From positions 1-64,000 of the forward strand of contig JAFYMG010000001.1 of assembly GCA_017556705.1 (NCBI GenBank): DNA of 64,000 nt, in the 5' to 3' direction. This document shows, one piece after another, positions 1-8,274 of the stretch (positions within the stretch are counted from its first letter, which is position 1; each line of letters begins with the position of its first letter). The stretch is from Paludibacteraceae bacterium. Its GTDB lineage: Bacteria > Bacteroidota > Bacteroidia > Bacteroidales > Paludibacteraceae. The position numbers and the translations under genes are program-made. The notes under the pieces were generated by a model. The model saw nothing but the letters and a program-made list of their open reading frames with translations. It made no database searches and was not told the origin of the DNA.

Positions 1-2
1 CA

Positions 3-803
3 TACAATAACATTGGATGTACATATTACCATCAAGGAGACCATGCTCATGCTTTAGAGTATTTACAACAAGCTATAGCTATACTTAAACAAATATTTGG
101 TGAATCTCATCCAGATGTAGCAACCTCGTACAATACCATTGGATCAGTATATGATGCTCAAGGTGACTATGCTCGTGCGTTAGAGTATTATCAACAATCA
201 TTAGCGATTAGGAAACAGTTTTTTGGTGAATCTCATTCGAATGTAGCCGATTTATACAATAACATTGGATTAGTATATTATTCTCAAGGTGACTATGCTC
301 GCGCCTTAGAATATTATCAACAAGATTTAGCAATACAGAAACAAATATTTGGTGAATCTCATCCAGATGTAGCAACCTCGTACAATAATATTGGAAATAC
401 ATACTACCATCAAGGAGACCATGCTCATGCTCTAGAGTATTTACAACAAGCTTTAGTAATACGAAAACAATTCTTTGGTGAATCTCATCCAGATATAGCC
501 TATTTATATATTATTATCGGAGAACTATACTATAACCAAGGTGATGTTCGTGTTTTAGAATATTTTCAACAAGCTATAACTATACTTAAACAAATATATG
601 GTGAATTCCATTCAGATGTAGCAACCTTATACAATATCATTGGATCACTCTATTTTATTCAGGGTGATTATGCTCGCGCTTTGGAGTATTTACAACAAGC
701 TTTAAATATTAATAAACAGCTTTTAGGTTTGGAACATCCAGATACAAGAAATGTACAAGACTATATTGAAATAACTTTGCAAAAAATGAACGAAGAAAAA
801 TAG
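3..803 (+). CDS. Tetratricopeptide-repeat protein, 5' end outside window
   Basis: The open frame enters from the left edge and stops at TAG 801-803. It encodes at least six kinesin-light-chain-like TPR units of 42 residues, each with a G-E-S-H-P-D-V-A step, a Y-N-N-I-G helix and an A-L-E-Y helix. Such repeats make protein-protein scaffolds. The units are nearly identical in DNA, which points to recent expansion. The stop is 4 bases before the start of a TIR-domain gene, so both are probably cotranscribed. The N-terminal domain, which would reveal the function (CHAT, NB-ARC, a nuclease or another effector), is not visible. Confidence 0.85.
   Translation, partial: YNNIGCTYYHQGDHAHALEYLQQAIAILKQIFGESHPDVATSYNTIGSVYDAQGDYARALEYYQQSLAIRKQFFGESHSNVADLYNNIGLVYYSQGDYARALEYYQQDLAIQKQIFGESHPDVATSYNNIGNTYYHQGDHAHALEYLQQALVIRKQFFGESHPDIAYLYIIIGELYYNQGDVRVLEYFQQAITILKQIYGEFHSDVATLYNIIGSLYFIQGDYARALEYLQQALNINKQLLGLEHPDTRNVQDYIEITLQKMNEEK
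99..770 (+). repeat. 126-bp tandem coding repeat (TPR units)
   Basis: The codon pair for G-E recurs at 99, 225, 351, 477 and 600, and a degenerate unit starts at 726. The spacing is 126 bases, except 123 bases between 477 and 600. The short spacing reflects loss of one codon in the loop before the V-L-E-Y helix. Units 1 and 3 share almost unbroken DNA identity over their first 40 bases. Confidence 0.9.
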
Positions 804-807
804 CTCC

Positions 808-1935
808 ATGCAACCACAATACAAATACTTTGCCTTTATCAGTTATAACTCCCACGATATTGCTTTGGGAAAACGCCTTCAACGCAAATTGGAGAGTTAT
901 AGAATGTCCGCCACACTCTGTAGCGAACATGGATGGCAACGCAGACCTATCAATCCTGTGTTTTTTGCGCCATATGATATTCAACCAGGCAGCTTAAGCC
1001 AAGAAATACAAGATAGATTAAATGCTTCGCGTCATTTGATTGTCATATGTTCTCCTCATTCTGCAAGATCAGAGTGGGTTGGAAAGGAAATCGAGTATTT
1101 CCATCAATTGGGACGCACCAAGAATATTCATTTCTTTATTGTGGATGGCGAACCGCATAGTGGCAATCCTGATACAGAATGTTTCAACCCTATAATAGAT
1201 ACTCTTGGGCTACCCGAAATCCTTGGTGCCAATATCCATGAACAAATATTTCGTTGGTCATGGCTGAACAAAGAACGTGCTTACGTACAATTGATATCCA
1301 AACTATTAGGCGTAGAGTTTGATGCTATTTGGCAACGTCACAAACGTCTATTGATAGGAAAGAGTATTGCGTGGGCAATCGGAATAGTGTGTGTCTTGTC
1401 TGCTATGATAGGTGTTTACGTGATGAATCAACCTATAGATGTCAGACTAAAGTTGAACGAAGTATCTTATCTAAATACAAACTTACCTCCACTTAGAAAT
1501 GCAGAAGTAGTTCTAAAACTGCAAAATGAAGAAAAAAGAGCAGTAGTGGTTTCTTTGGATTCTTTTGCTGTATTCAAGAATATTCCATCTAAGTTCTTAG
1601 ATAAGAAAGTTCAAGTTCATGCTCATGCTAAAGATTATTTGGATGTGGACACGACAGTATTTCTTTCAGAAAATCTCACAATAGATATTCATCGCAACCC
1701 GTCTGTGTATGGGGATGTTCACTTTCAGATATGGGACGAAGATGCCAATGGTGTACCGCATGTTGATGTTTCTATTTTAGGTTATAAAGACACATCAACC
1801 ATTGATGGATATATTTCGCTTTTTATTCCATTGGAAGAACAGCGCGACAAGTATCATGTTACCTCATCTGTTCCTTTACAAAGAGATACTGTTTGTATGC
1901 CTTGTGGCGAAAATGATATACTAATTATTAAATAA
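808..1935 (+). CDS. TIR-domain membrane protein with C-terminal beta-rich region
   Basis: A bacterial TIR-like domain fills roughly residues 5-165: F-I-S-Y-N-S-H-D at 9-17, then W90-x3-E94, the position of the catalytic glutamate in NAD-cleaving TIR domains. One transmembrane helix follows at about 181-206. The remaining 170 residues look like two beta-sandwich, carboxypeptidase-regulatory-like modules that would lie outside the membrane. The TIR would therefore be cytoplasmic. The ATG at 808 follows the TPR stop by 4 bases, and the PrsW gene begins 4 bases after this one, so these genes look like one operon. NADase activity is inferred from the conserved glutamate; signalling through TIR-TIR contacts alone is the alternative. 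Confidence 0.85.
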   Translation: MQPQYKYFAFISYNSHDIALGKRLQRKLESYRMSATLCSEHGWQRRPINPVFFAPYDIQPGSLSQEIQDRLNASRHLIVICSPHSARSEWVGKEIEYFHQLGRTKNIHFFIVDGEPHSGNPDTECFNPIIDTLGLPEILGANIHEQIFRWSWLNKERAYVQLISKLLGVEFDAIWQRHKRLLIGKSIAWAIGIVCVLSAMIGVYVMNQPIDVRLKLNEVSYLNTNLPPLRNAEVVLKLQNEEKRAVVVSLDSFAVFKNIPSKFLDKKVQVHAHAKDYLDVDTTVFLSENLTIDIHRNPSVYGDVHFQIWDEDANGVPHVDVSILGYKDTSTIDGYISLFIPLEEQRDKYHVTSSVPLQRDTVCMPCGENDILIIK

Positions 1936-1939
1936 CCCC

Positions 1940-2635
1940 ATGTCCTTCCTCCCTCTCCTCTCCGCTCTTATCCCTGCCGTCGTGCTATTGGGATATATCT
2001 ACTGGCGAGACCGCAAGTCGCCAGAACCACTCAAGCAATTGCTCAAAGCTACTGCTTGGGGCGTAGTTGCTATTCCGCTGACATTGGCTATTATCTATCC
2101 ATTGCAGTGGATAGGGATTATCCCCGAAGAATATACCACCATCGGTGGCGCTATCTATGATGCCTTTATGAGTGCTGCTGTCCCCGAGGAGTTGTCCAAA
2201 CTCTTTCTACTGTGGCTCTTCCTACGCAAGAACCCTTATTTCGATGAGCGTATGGACGGCATCGTGTATGCTGTATGTGTGTCGCTTGGCTTCGCTGGAT
2301 TAGAGAATATATTATACGTAGTATTGGACGAGAATTGGGCGAGTGTAGCCATCTCACGCGCGATTTTTGCCGTACCAGGACACTTCTGCTTTGGTGTGTT
2401 GATGGGCTATTTCTATTCCCTTGCCAAGTTCGAACCACAGCATCGAATACGCTATTCAGCATTGGCACTCCTCGCACCTATTGTAGCACATGGTATCTAC
2501 GATTCTCTACTATTTATCATGCAAGTATATATCCCTACATGGCTTGAAAGCATACTCTCGCTCGGCTTCCTCATCTTCTGCTTCTACCTCTGGAAATGGG
2601 CAGCGCAATCAATAAAGAGACATTTGGAAAAATAA
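1940..2635 (+). CDS. PrsW-family intramembrane metalloprotease
   Basis: This polytopic membrane protein of 231 residues carries the PrsW/CPBP-type signature: E83-E84-x2-K87, E122-N123 in the next helix, P-G-H148 and a later H184-G-I-Y-D. Together these residues are the expected zinc or catalytic set. Known PrsW cleaves an anti-sigma factor, and relatives cleave other single-pass proteins. Here it sits between two single-pass TIR proteins, which makes them candidate substrates (inference). It has about seven hydrophobic helices and no signal peptide beyond the first helix. The next gene starts 8 bases after its stop. Confidence 0.88.
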   Translation: MSFLPLLSALIPAVVLLGYIYWRDRKSPEPLKQLLKATAWGVVAIPLTLAIIYPLQWIGIIPEEYTTIGGAIYDAFMSAAVPEELSKLFLLWLFLRKNPYFDERMDGIVYAVCVSLGFAGLENILYVVLDENWASVAISRAIFAVPGHFCFGVLMGYFYSLAKFEPQHRIRYSALALLAPIVAHGIYDSLLFIMQVYIPTWLESILSLGFLIFCFYLWKWAAQSIKRHLEK

Positions 2636-2643
2636 AGAATATT

Positions 2644-4416
2644 ATGGAAAAACAGAAGAAATACGACATTTTTATCAGTTATCGCCGTGAGGGAGGAATG
2701 GAAACGGCAGATGCTATTTACCAACGTTTGCAAAATGCAGGTTACTCTGTGTTCTTAGATTTAGAACAGTTGAAATCGGGCAAATTTAATGAACAACTAT
2801 TATCAGTGATAGATGGCTGTACAGATTTCATTGTTGTATTACCTCCCAATGCATTGGATCGTTGTTGTGATGAAGAAGATTGGGTTCGCCGCGAAGTAGA
2901 ATATGCCATTGAGAAAGGGAAAAATATTATACCTGTAATGTTGCGTGGATTCGATTGGCCTGATAAAAGTACTTTACCAGAGTCAATGCGCGAATTGCCC
3001 AACTATGAAGGATTAGCTGCAACAGATTATAAGTTGTTCCCTGAAAATATGGAGCGACTGAAAACTAAATTACTCTTATCAAAACCAGGAATAACATGGC
3101 ATAGATATAAGACTTTGTTTATTTCTGCAATACTTATTCTCTTGACTATGATAGGTGTGCTATTTGCATACCTATGGTCCAGCAAGACTGAATATGAAAT
3201 GATATGCAATGAATACTCCATGAAAATGATGACCGAGTTTGTTAAGATGCATCATAATGCGCTACTTGCTCAAGATGGACTACAAGCTTTTGAAGATTAT
3301 TGCGAAGAATTACATGAAGATAAAGACATGGCTAAAAGTAATCTAAACATGTCATTGTCTATATGTCGAAAACAATTGCAAATCCCCAATAAACTTTCAT
3401 TGTCAGAATACGAAAAAAACATTTTTCGAAAACATCGATTTGAAATAGAAGAATTGGATGCAATGTATTTAGTGGCAGATGAGTATTACAAGGAGATAAA
3501 TCATTATTTTGATAATATACAATTGATTTCGAATCAAGAGGAAATATCAAAGGTGTTAAAGGAAAATGTTATTCTCAATTATGATTTTATAGAATCATAT
3601 CTTAAAAGTACTTATTATGATTTACTCTCCGTTTATGCTACCATGCCTTCTACGATTTATGCCAACCTTCAACCTACAACATCGGAATTAGAGTTAGTGG
3701 GCGAGGTTTCTATACGATTAATGGCAGCAGAATATGAATCTATGTCACAAATGCAAATGAATAAGATAAATAATATCCTTAATCTAATGGGAAAGGATGT
3801 GGTTCTTACAAAATTAAAAGTGGCAGAACAAGAATCTGAACTTGCTAAAATGAATGCTAACCTACAAGCAAAAATAGAAGAAACATATAATAATTTATCT
3901 TCTAAATCTGAACTCGATTCCAATGATGAAATATATGTTCAATGGTATAAGATAGTGTTGCTTGGTGATTTTCTATCCGCTTTATCCGAACTTTACTACG
4001 AAATGCGTACCGATGATGTGGAATACATATCTTACATAACTCCTCAGTTTGTGTGTAAGAAAATAGACGAGCAATTAGATACCTATCAAACCTATCATCC
4101 AGAAACGGCTGCGTATGTGCAAACGGTAAGAGCATATTTTACTGAAATTTCTGAAGGAAAGAGAACGCATGCTGGAATAATAGTGCGCCAATTAATTGAT
4201 TCCCATCCATATATCCAGCTCGGAGATATTATTGTCGAATATGATAATCAAGCAATTACTAACTTAGAATCATTAAAAGCAGTATATCAGCAGAATATGA
4301 ACGGTCAGGTAAAAATCCTGCGTTTGGAGAATAATGTACTTAAAGAGATAATATTACCCGTATTTGGAAATACTGATATTATTGGTTTCTGGGATATAAC
4401 GCTACCTAAAGAGTAA
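2644..4416 (+). CDS. TIR - transmembrane - coiled region - PDZ protein
   Basis: The ATG at 2644 was chosen because it starts just before the TIR motif F-I-S-Y-R-R-E; a longer in-frame start at 2596 would overlap the PrsW gene. The TIR domain spans about residues 6-140, with W80-x3-E84 supplying the putative catalytic glutamate. A transmembrane helix lies at about 155-178. A long, lysine- and glutamate-rich helical region follows, and the last 80 residues form a PDZ-like domain (I-I-V-R-Q-L...Q-L-G-D-I-I-V-E-Y-D). The PDZ and helical part would be periplasmic. PDZ domains bind exposed C-termini, so the protein could sense misfolded or cleaved envelope proteins and pass the signal to the TIR (inference). 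The gene is AT-rich compared with core genes. Confidence 0.85.
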   Translation: MEKQKKYDIFISYRREGGMETADAIYQRLQNAGYSVFLDLEQLKSGKFNEQLLSVIDGCTDFIVVLPPNALDRCCDEEDWVRREVEYAIEKGKNIIPVMLRGFDWPDKSTLPESMRELPNYEGLAATDYKLFPENMERLKTKLLLSKPGITWHRYKTLFISAILILLTMIGVLFAYLWSSKTEYEMICNEYSMKMMTEFVKMHHNALLAQDGLQAFEDYCEELHEDKDMAKSNLNMSLSICRKQLQIPNKLSLSEYEKNIFRKHRFEIEELDAMYLVADEYYKEINHYFDNIQLISNQEEISKVLKENVILNYDFIESYLKSTYYDLLSVYATMPSTIYANLQPTTSELELVGEVSIRLMAAEYESMSQMQMNKINNILNLMGKDVVLTKLKVAEQESELAKMNANLQAKIEETYNNLSSKSELDSNDEIYVQWYKIVLLGDFLSALSELYYEMRTDDVEYISYITPQFVCKKIDEQLDTYQTYHPETAAYVQTVRAYFTEISEGKRTHAGIIVRQLIDSHPYIQLGDIIVEYDNQAITNLESLKAVYQQNMNGQVKILRLENNVLKEIILPVFGNTDIIGFWDITLPKE

Positions 4417-4503
4417 GTATTTCGGCACAATTTTGCTCCTTGATTGATAGATTCCCCTCTTAACACCCCTCATACTCATAGAAAACTCAAAATTATAAGA
4501 AAA

Positions 4504-4794
4504 ATGAAAACAAACTACATTCCTAAACCAGAAAACACGGACGCTATCCAATTGTCCGCAGAACTCAATGACCTCGTAGAGGCCATGGCAAAGAACGTAC
4601 ACGAAGTGTGGGCGCAGTCGCGCATGGAGCAAGGTTGGACCTATGGACCCGAACGCAACGACCAACTCAAGCAACACCCATGCCTTATCCCTTATGAGCA
4701 ATTACCCGAGATAGAAAAAGCCTATGACCGCGATACCGCTGTCGGCACACTCAGACTTATCTGCCATCTTGGTTTTAAAATTACCAAAGAGTAG
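4504..4794 (+). CDS. Small RyR-domain protein
   Basis: The 96-residue protein is almost entirely one RyR (ryanodine-receptor repeat) domain: an N-terminal Y-I-P-K-P-E-N-T-D, then A-x-N-V-H-E-V-W, G-W-T-Y-G-P and H-P-C-L-I-P-Y, ending in a G-F-K-I helix. The ATG at 4504 matches the domain edge. Bacterial RyR domains are thought to bind small ligands and occur in conflict and signalling systems; no enzyme activity is known. It lies 87 bases after the TIR-PDZ gene and just before a strong terminator, so it probably closes the operon. Confidence 0.85.
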   Translation: MKTNYIPKPENTDAIQLSAELNDLVEAMAKNVHEVWAQSRMEQGWTYGPERNDQLKQHPCLIPYEQLPEIEKAYDRDTAVGTLRLICHLGFKITKE

Positions 4795-4824
4795 GCTACG
4801 CAATCGAATATAAATCAGACTATT

Positions 4825-4857
4825 ACCGACCCGCAAATCAGTAGGTCGGTTTTTTTA
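4825..4857 (+). terminator. Rho-independent terminator after RyR gene
   Basis: A seven-base-pair stem (ACCGACC / GGTCGGT, 4825-4831 with 4844-4850) is followed by a run of T at 4850-4857. It marks the end of the TIR-PrsW-RyR transcription unit. Confidence 0.85.
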
Positions 4858-4934
4858 TATAAAAAAATCAATGGAAATGATAGATTTTACATTCAATCCA
4901 ACTCTATAAGATTAAACGAATAAACATCGATCAA

Positions 4935-5540
4935 ATGAAAAAGTTAGTTACATCATTATTGTTAATAAGCAACGTAGTTGGACTATGGGCATATGATTTC
5001 GTATCAGACGGATTGTATTATGACATCATTGACCAAGAAGAGCATATAGTGGCTGTGACCTATCAAACCAGTTATTGGGCTAATAATTATCTAGGGAGAA
5101 CGGATGTTTGCATTCCTTCATCAGTATGCTATAATGATACCTGCTACTCTGTAACAACTATTGAATGCTGTGCGTTTGCAGGATGTCGCACACTGAAATC
5201 AATCGTGCTTTCTTGTGGATTAGAGAGGGTCAAAGCAAGGGCATTTAATAGGTGTACAAACTTAAGAACAATAATTTGTGAGACATTGGAACCACCCATA
5301 TTAGAATATCCTACCTTTGAAGGAGTGAAATTGACGAAAGTCAAACTTTACGTACCCGAAGGGTATATCAATGGATACAAAAATATCTTAAATCACTACG
5401 ATATTCCTGATAGAGAAGCTTTGGAAGAGGGATGCATATCACAGGAAGACTACAATGAGCTTCTGATTGACTATCTCGGAGCTAGCCAATGGCAAGCATT
5501 CAAGCAAGTACTGCCAATAGAAACGTTGCCAATAGAATGA
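4935..5540 (+). CDS. BspA-like leucine-rich-repeat secreted protein
   Basis: The 201-residue protein starts with a Sec signal peptide (M-K-K-L-V-T-S-L-L-L-I, cleavage near A19). It then has BspA/LRR_5-type repeats: the F-A-G-C-x-T-L-K-S-I-V-L and F-N-R-C-T-N-L-R-T-I steps are 24 residues apart. Such proteins are surface or periplasmic adhesion modules in Bacteroidales. The C-terminal 50 residues (Y-V-P-E-G-Y then an acidic helix) follow the common end of this family. It is shorter than most BspA proteins and has no evident sorting signal. Its role here is unknown. Confidence 0.8.
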   Translation: MKKLVTSLLLISNVVGLWAYDFVSDGLYYDIIDQEEHIVAVTYQTSYWANNYLGRTDVCIPSSVCYNDTCYSVTTIECCAFAGCRTLKSIVLSCGLERVKARAFNRCTNLRTIICETLEPPILEYPTFEGVKLTKVKLYVPEGYINGYKNILNHYDIPDREALEEGCISQEDYNELLIDYLGASQWQAFKQVLPIETLPIE

Positions 5541-5629
5541 TAGATTTCGAAAACAATGGTATGCTATATATACAATGAATGATTATGTGATTAAAAAACA
5601 ATATCAACAAACATCAAAAATTACAAACT

Positions 5630-6682
5630 ATGGAAACAAATCAAGTAAAACTCTGGAAGAAAATCCTCATTTCCTCTCTCGCACTAATTGGTTTAGGCGT
5701 ATTATTTATCATTGGCATTCTAATCTATGTACCTATAGAAAAACGCCAGAATCGTATTCGTTGGTACTATCAAGACGCAGTTAACGACTCGCTTCGTGTT
5801 GACTATGATTATCCCGACAAAGACTATGTACGTATCTACAACACAAAACAAAAACGCTACATGTCCCCAAAAATGCGCTGGTTCTCTAAAGCTGTCAGCG
5901 AAGGCGATTCACTCACTGTGTTCTATGACTTGACTGGCAAACGCGGCTATATTAATCTCCATACAGGCACAGTCGTGATAGAGGGTCGCTATGACCATGC
6001 ATGGAACTTCTCCGAAGGCCTAGCTGCCGTCTGTCGTGATAACAAGATTGGATTTATCAACACTGCGGGCGAAGAGGTTATTCCTTGTCAATACCCTACT
6101 ACCACCTATGCTATTAATCGCTTTGGATATGCTTTTCATGATGGATACTGTGTCATCACCAACTCCAAAAACGAATGTGGTTTGATTAATCCGCAAGGCG
6201 AGCTCGTGGTAGATACTATCTATGATTGTATCTGGAATCCATCCGACTTGGGTGTACGTATTTTCCAAGATGAAGATAAATATGGTCTCATGAGCCCATC
6301 TGGAGAGATTCTTCTGCCTTTGTATTACACAGAAATCTGGTGCGATGGGGTCAATCTAATGGCGAGAAAAAATGGCGTAATGGTCGAATTAGATACGTCT
6401 GGAAAAGTTATCAATCCTTTCTGTAGTACCGATGACTACAAACCTATGTATCTCCCTTCTGACTATGAATATGCACATCCTACAGGATATTTCAAATATT
6501 TTGTAAGAGACAGAGAGGGTATTATCAACTCCAATGGGAAGATGGTTATCCCTGCTATCTACTACGAGATTAACCAACTCAATGACCACCTCTTTGAGGC
6601 AAAGACTTGCGATGTGGACTATTACTACGAAGCTTGGGTAACGATTGATATTAAAACCAACACCATCAAACAAGCTCGCTAA
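5630..6682 (+). CDS. WG-repeat membrane-anchored protein
   Basis: An N-terminal transmembrane helix at about residues 11-31 is followed by several WG-type beta repeats. Typical steps are G-K-R-G-Y-I-N, D-N-K-I-G-F-I-N-T-A-G-E-E-V-I-P and E-D-K-Y-G-L-M-S-P-S-G-E. These repeats build a beta-rich, probably propeller-like extracytoplasmic domain of unknown binding function. The ATG at 5630 lies 89 bases after the LRR gene. A good terminator follows at 6731. Nothing in the sequence gives a specific function. Confidence 0.8.
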   Translation: METNQVKLWKKILISSLALIGLGVLFIIGILIYVPIEKRQNRIRWYYQDAVNDSLRVDYDYPDKDYVRIYNTKQKRYMSPKMRWFSKAVSEGDSLTVFYDLTGKRGYINLHTGTVVIEGRYDHAWNFSEGLAAVCRDNKIGFINTAGEEVIPCQYPTTTYAINRFGYAFHDGYCVITNSKNECGLINPQGELVVDTIYDCIWNPSDLGVRIFQDEDKYGLMSPSGEILLPLYYTEIWCDGVNLMARKNGVMVELDTSGKVINPFCSTDDYKPMYLPSDYEYAHPTGYFKYFVRDREGIINSNGKMVIPAIYYEINQLNDHLFEAKTCDVDYYYEAWVTIDIKTNTIKQAR

Positions 6683-6730
6683 TATTCAAATAGTATTGTA
6701 GGCACTTACTAAACCTACATCCCCCTCCCC

Positions 6731-6760
6731 GCAGCACCCTCACACGGTGCTGCTTTTTTT
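6731..6760 (+). terminator. Rho-independent terminator after WG-repeat gene
   Basis: An eight-base-pair stem (GCAGCACC / GGTGCTGC, 6731-6738 with 6746-6753) is followed by T7. Confidence 0.88.
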
Positions 6761-6890
6761 CATCTTTTGAAGACACCAAGTTCCTTTTCTCTCTTGACCT
6801 CATCTAAATAATGAACCTCTTTTAATAAAAAAAGTGCATTTTTTTGTAATTTTCTTTGAGATACTGACAAGTTTTAGCAGTTTGATGTAG

Positions 6891-6898
6891 TACCTTTG
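6891..6898 (+). promoter_or_regulatory. Bacteroidota -7 box for the RhuM-family gene
   Basis: TACCTTTG lies 27 bases before the start codon at 6926. No convincing -33 TTG is seen at the usual 20-base distance, so the promoter may be weak or activator-dependent. Confidence 0.6.
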
Positions 6899-6925
6899 CA
6901 GCGTGAAACAAAAAAATGCAAAATT

Positions 6926-7783
6926 ATGGCAAACGAAATTGTATTGTACCAACCAAATGAACAAATGTCTTTGGAGGTAAAATTGGAAAATGAAACGGTG
7001 TGGCTAACACAGCAACAAATTGCAGATTTATTCGGAGTCAAAAGACCCGCTGTGACCAAACACCTTGGTAATATCTTTCGTGAGGGAGAATTAGACATCA
7101 CTTCAGTTAGTTCCATTTTGGAACATACTGCCGCTGATGGAAAAATATATAGTACACAATTTTATAACTTGGATGCTATATTGTCCGTTGGTTATAGAGT
7201 TAATAGTAAAAATGCAACCTTATTCCGCCGTTGGGCTAATCAAGTTTTAAAAGAATATATGCTCCGTGGTTATGCAGTTAATCAGCGAATTGTATATGTA
7301 GAAGAATACTTCGACAAACGCTTACGTGCACATGAACAACGCATTGAAAATGTAGAACAAAAAATCGACTTCTTTGTCCGCACAAGCCTACCTCCCCACC
7401 AAGGCATCTTCTACGATGGACAAATCTTTGATGCCTACACTTTCATCAACGACCGTATACGAGAAGCCACCACACGCATCATCCTCATCGACAACTACAT
7501 CGACGATAGTGTCCTCACCATACTATCCAAACGAGCAGACAAGGTGACTGCTACCGTCTATACCAAGAAACCATCCGCACAACTGCAACTGGATATTCAG
7601 AAGCACAATGCGCAATATCCTCCGATAGATATTGTTACCTTCGACCGCTCTCACGACCGCTTCCTCTGCATCGACGAGACAGTCTATCACCTCGGTGCCA
7701 GCATCAAAGACCTCGGCAAGAAATGGTTCGCCTTCAACCGCATGGAGATGCCTACCACCGAACTGTTGCAAAAAATACAATGA
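6926..7783 (+). CDS. RhuM-family DNA-binding protein with C-terminal PLD-like region
   Basis: The 285-residue protein begins with the RhuM/virulence-protein fold: V-W-L-T-Q-Q-Q-I-A-D-L-F-G-V at about 27-40, a winged-helix-like DNA-binding start, then F-Y-N-L-D-A-I-L-S-V-G-Y-R-V and F-R-R-W-A. The C-terminal part (I-D-N-Y-I-D-D-S-V and H-D-R-F-L...G-A-S-I-K-D-L-G-K-K) resembles the phospholipase-D-like half seen in many Bacteroidota relatives. The classic HxK pair of an active PLD nuclease is only partly visible (H-D-R), so activity is doubtful. The ATG at 6926 is preferred to an upstream in-frame ATG at 6896 that overlaps the -7 box. Family members often lie in islands and near restriction or toxin genes. 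Confidence 0.82.
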   Translation: MANEIVLYQPNEQMSLEVKLENETVWLTQQQIADLFGVKRPAVTKHLGNIFREGELDITSVSSILEHTAADGKIYSTQFYNLDAILSVGYRVNSKNATLFRRWANQVLKEYMLRGYAVNQRIVYVEEYFDKRLRAHEQRIENVEQKIDFFVRTSLPPHQGIFYDGQIFDAYTFINDRIREATTRIILIDNYIDDSVLTILSKRADKVTATVYTKKPSAQLQLDIQKHNAQYPPIDIVTFDRSHDRFLCIDETVYHLGASIKDLGKKWFAFNRMEMPTTELLQKIQ

Positions 7784-8232
7784 TTCGTACATCCATATCA
7801 AATATATTCGACACAATCTTCGACGCAAAACCTCTTCAACGTCAAAGATTTTTGCAACATAATTATAGAGACACATTTATAGAAAGCAACAGAAAACCCA
7901 TAGATGTCCCAGAGATCTCCTATGGTGGTCCCGAAACTAGCAAGTCACTCAATCCTATACCAAAGGTATACTAAGGGTATACAAAAGGACTCTCAGCATA
8001 ATCTTCAGCACTCGAAAACTTTTTTCAAAAAACACACCCACTTGGAAGCGCTTATAATATAGCAACTTCCACATGTCGTATATGTCTTCATTACCACAAA
8101 AAGCACCAATATTCAGCACCACTATAATATATAGAAGCACACAAAAAATGGGATTTTTACGAGCAAGCTCCCATTGTGAGATAAGAGGGTACAAACAGAT
8201 AAAAATCTTTTATTTTCTTATAAAAGTGTTCG
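7784..8232 (+). other. Gene-free stretch
   Basis: About 450 bases hold no convincing coding region on either strand. A degenerate 11-base tandem repeat at 7956-7988 and a TATACC/GGTATA hairpin within it are the only structures seen. The sequence then leads into the cobalamin-riboswitch promoter. Confidence 0.6.
7956..7988 (+). repeat. 11-base degenerate tandem repeat, 3 units
   Basis: The consensus tatacYaaRgg is repeated three times without gap, and the first unit also pairs with the second as TATACC/GGTATA. Confidence 0.7.
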
Positions 8233-8237
8233 TTTGC

Positions 8238-8268
8238 TTGCGTATGTGCATTTTTTGTTGTACCTTTG
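8238..8268 (+). promoter_or_regulatory. Promoter of the cobalamin-riboswitch transcript
   Basis: A -33 TTG at 8238-8240 and a -7 TACCTTTG at 8261-8268 are separated by 20 bases. The transcript would start a few bases later, directly at the riboswitch. Confidence 0.8.
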
Positions 8269-8274
8269 CACCGC

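Noticed and set aside
2596..2643. Earlier start for the TIR-PDZ gene
   Set aside because: It would overlap the PrsW gene by 40 bases and add residues outside the TIR fold.
4444..4503. Earlier start for the RyR protein
   Set aside because: The extra 20 residues are basic and unlike the domain; the ATG at 4504 matches the domain edge.
7723..7974. Small open frame overlapping the end of the RhuM-family gene
   Set aside because: Another frame of the real gene continued into non-coding sequence; no motif or ribosome site.
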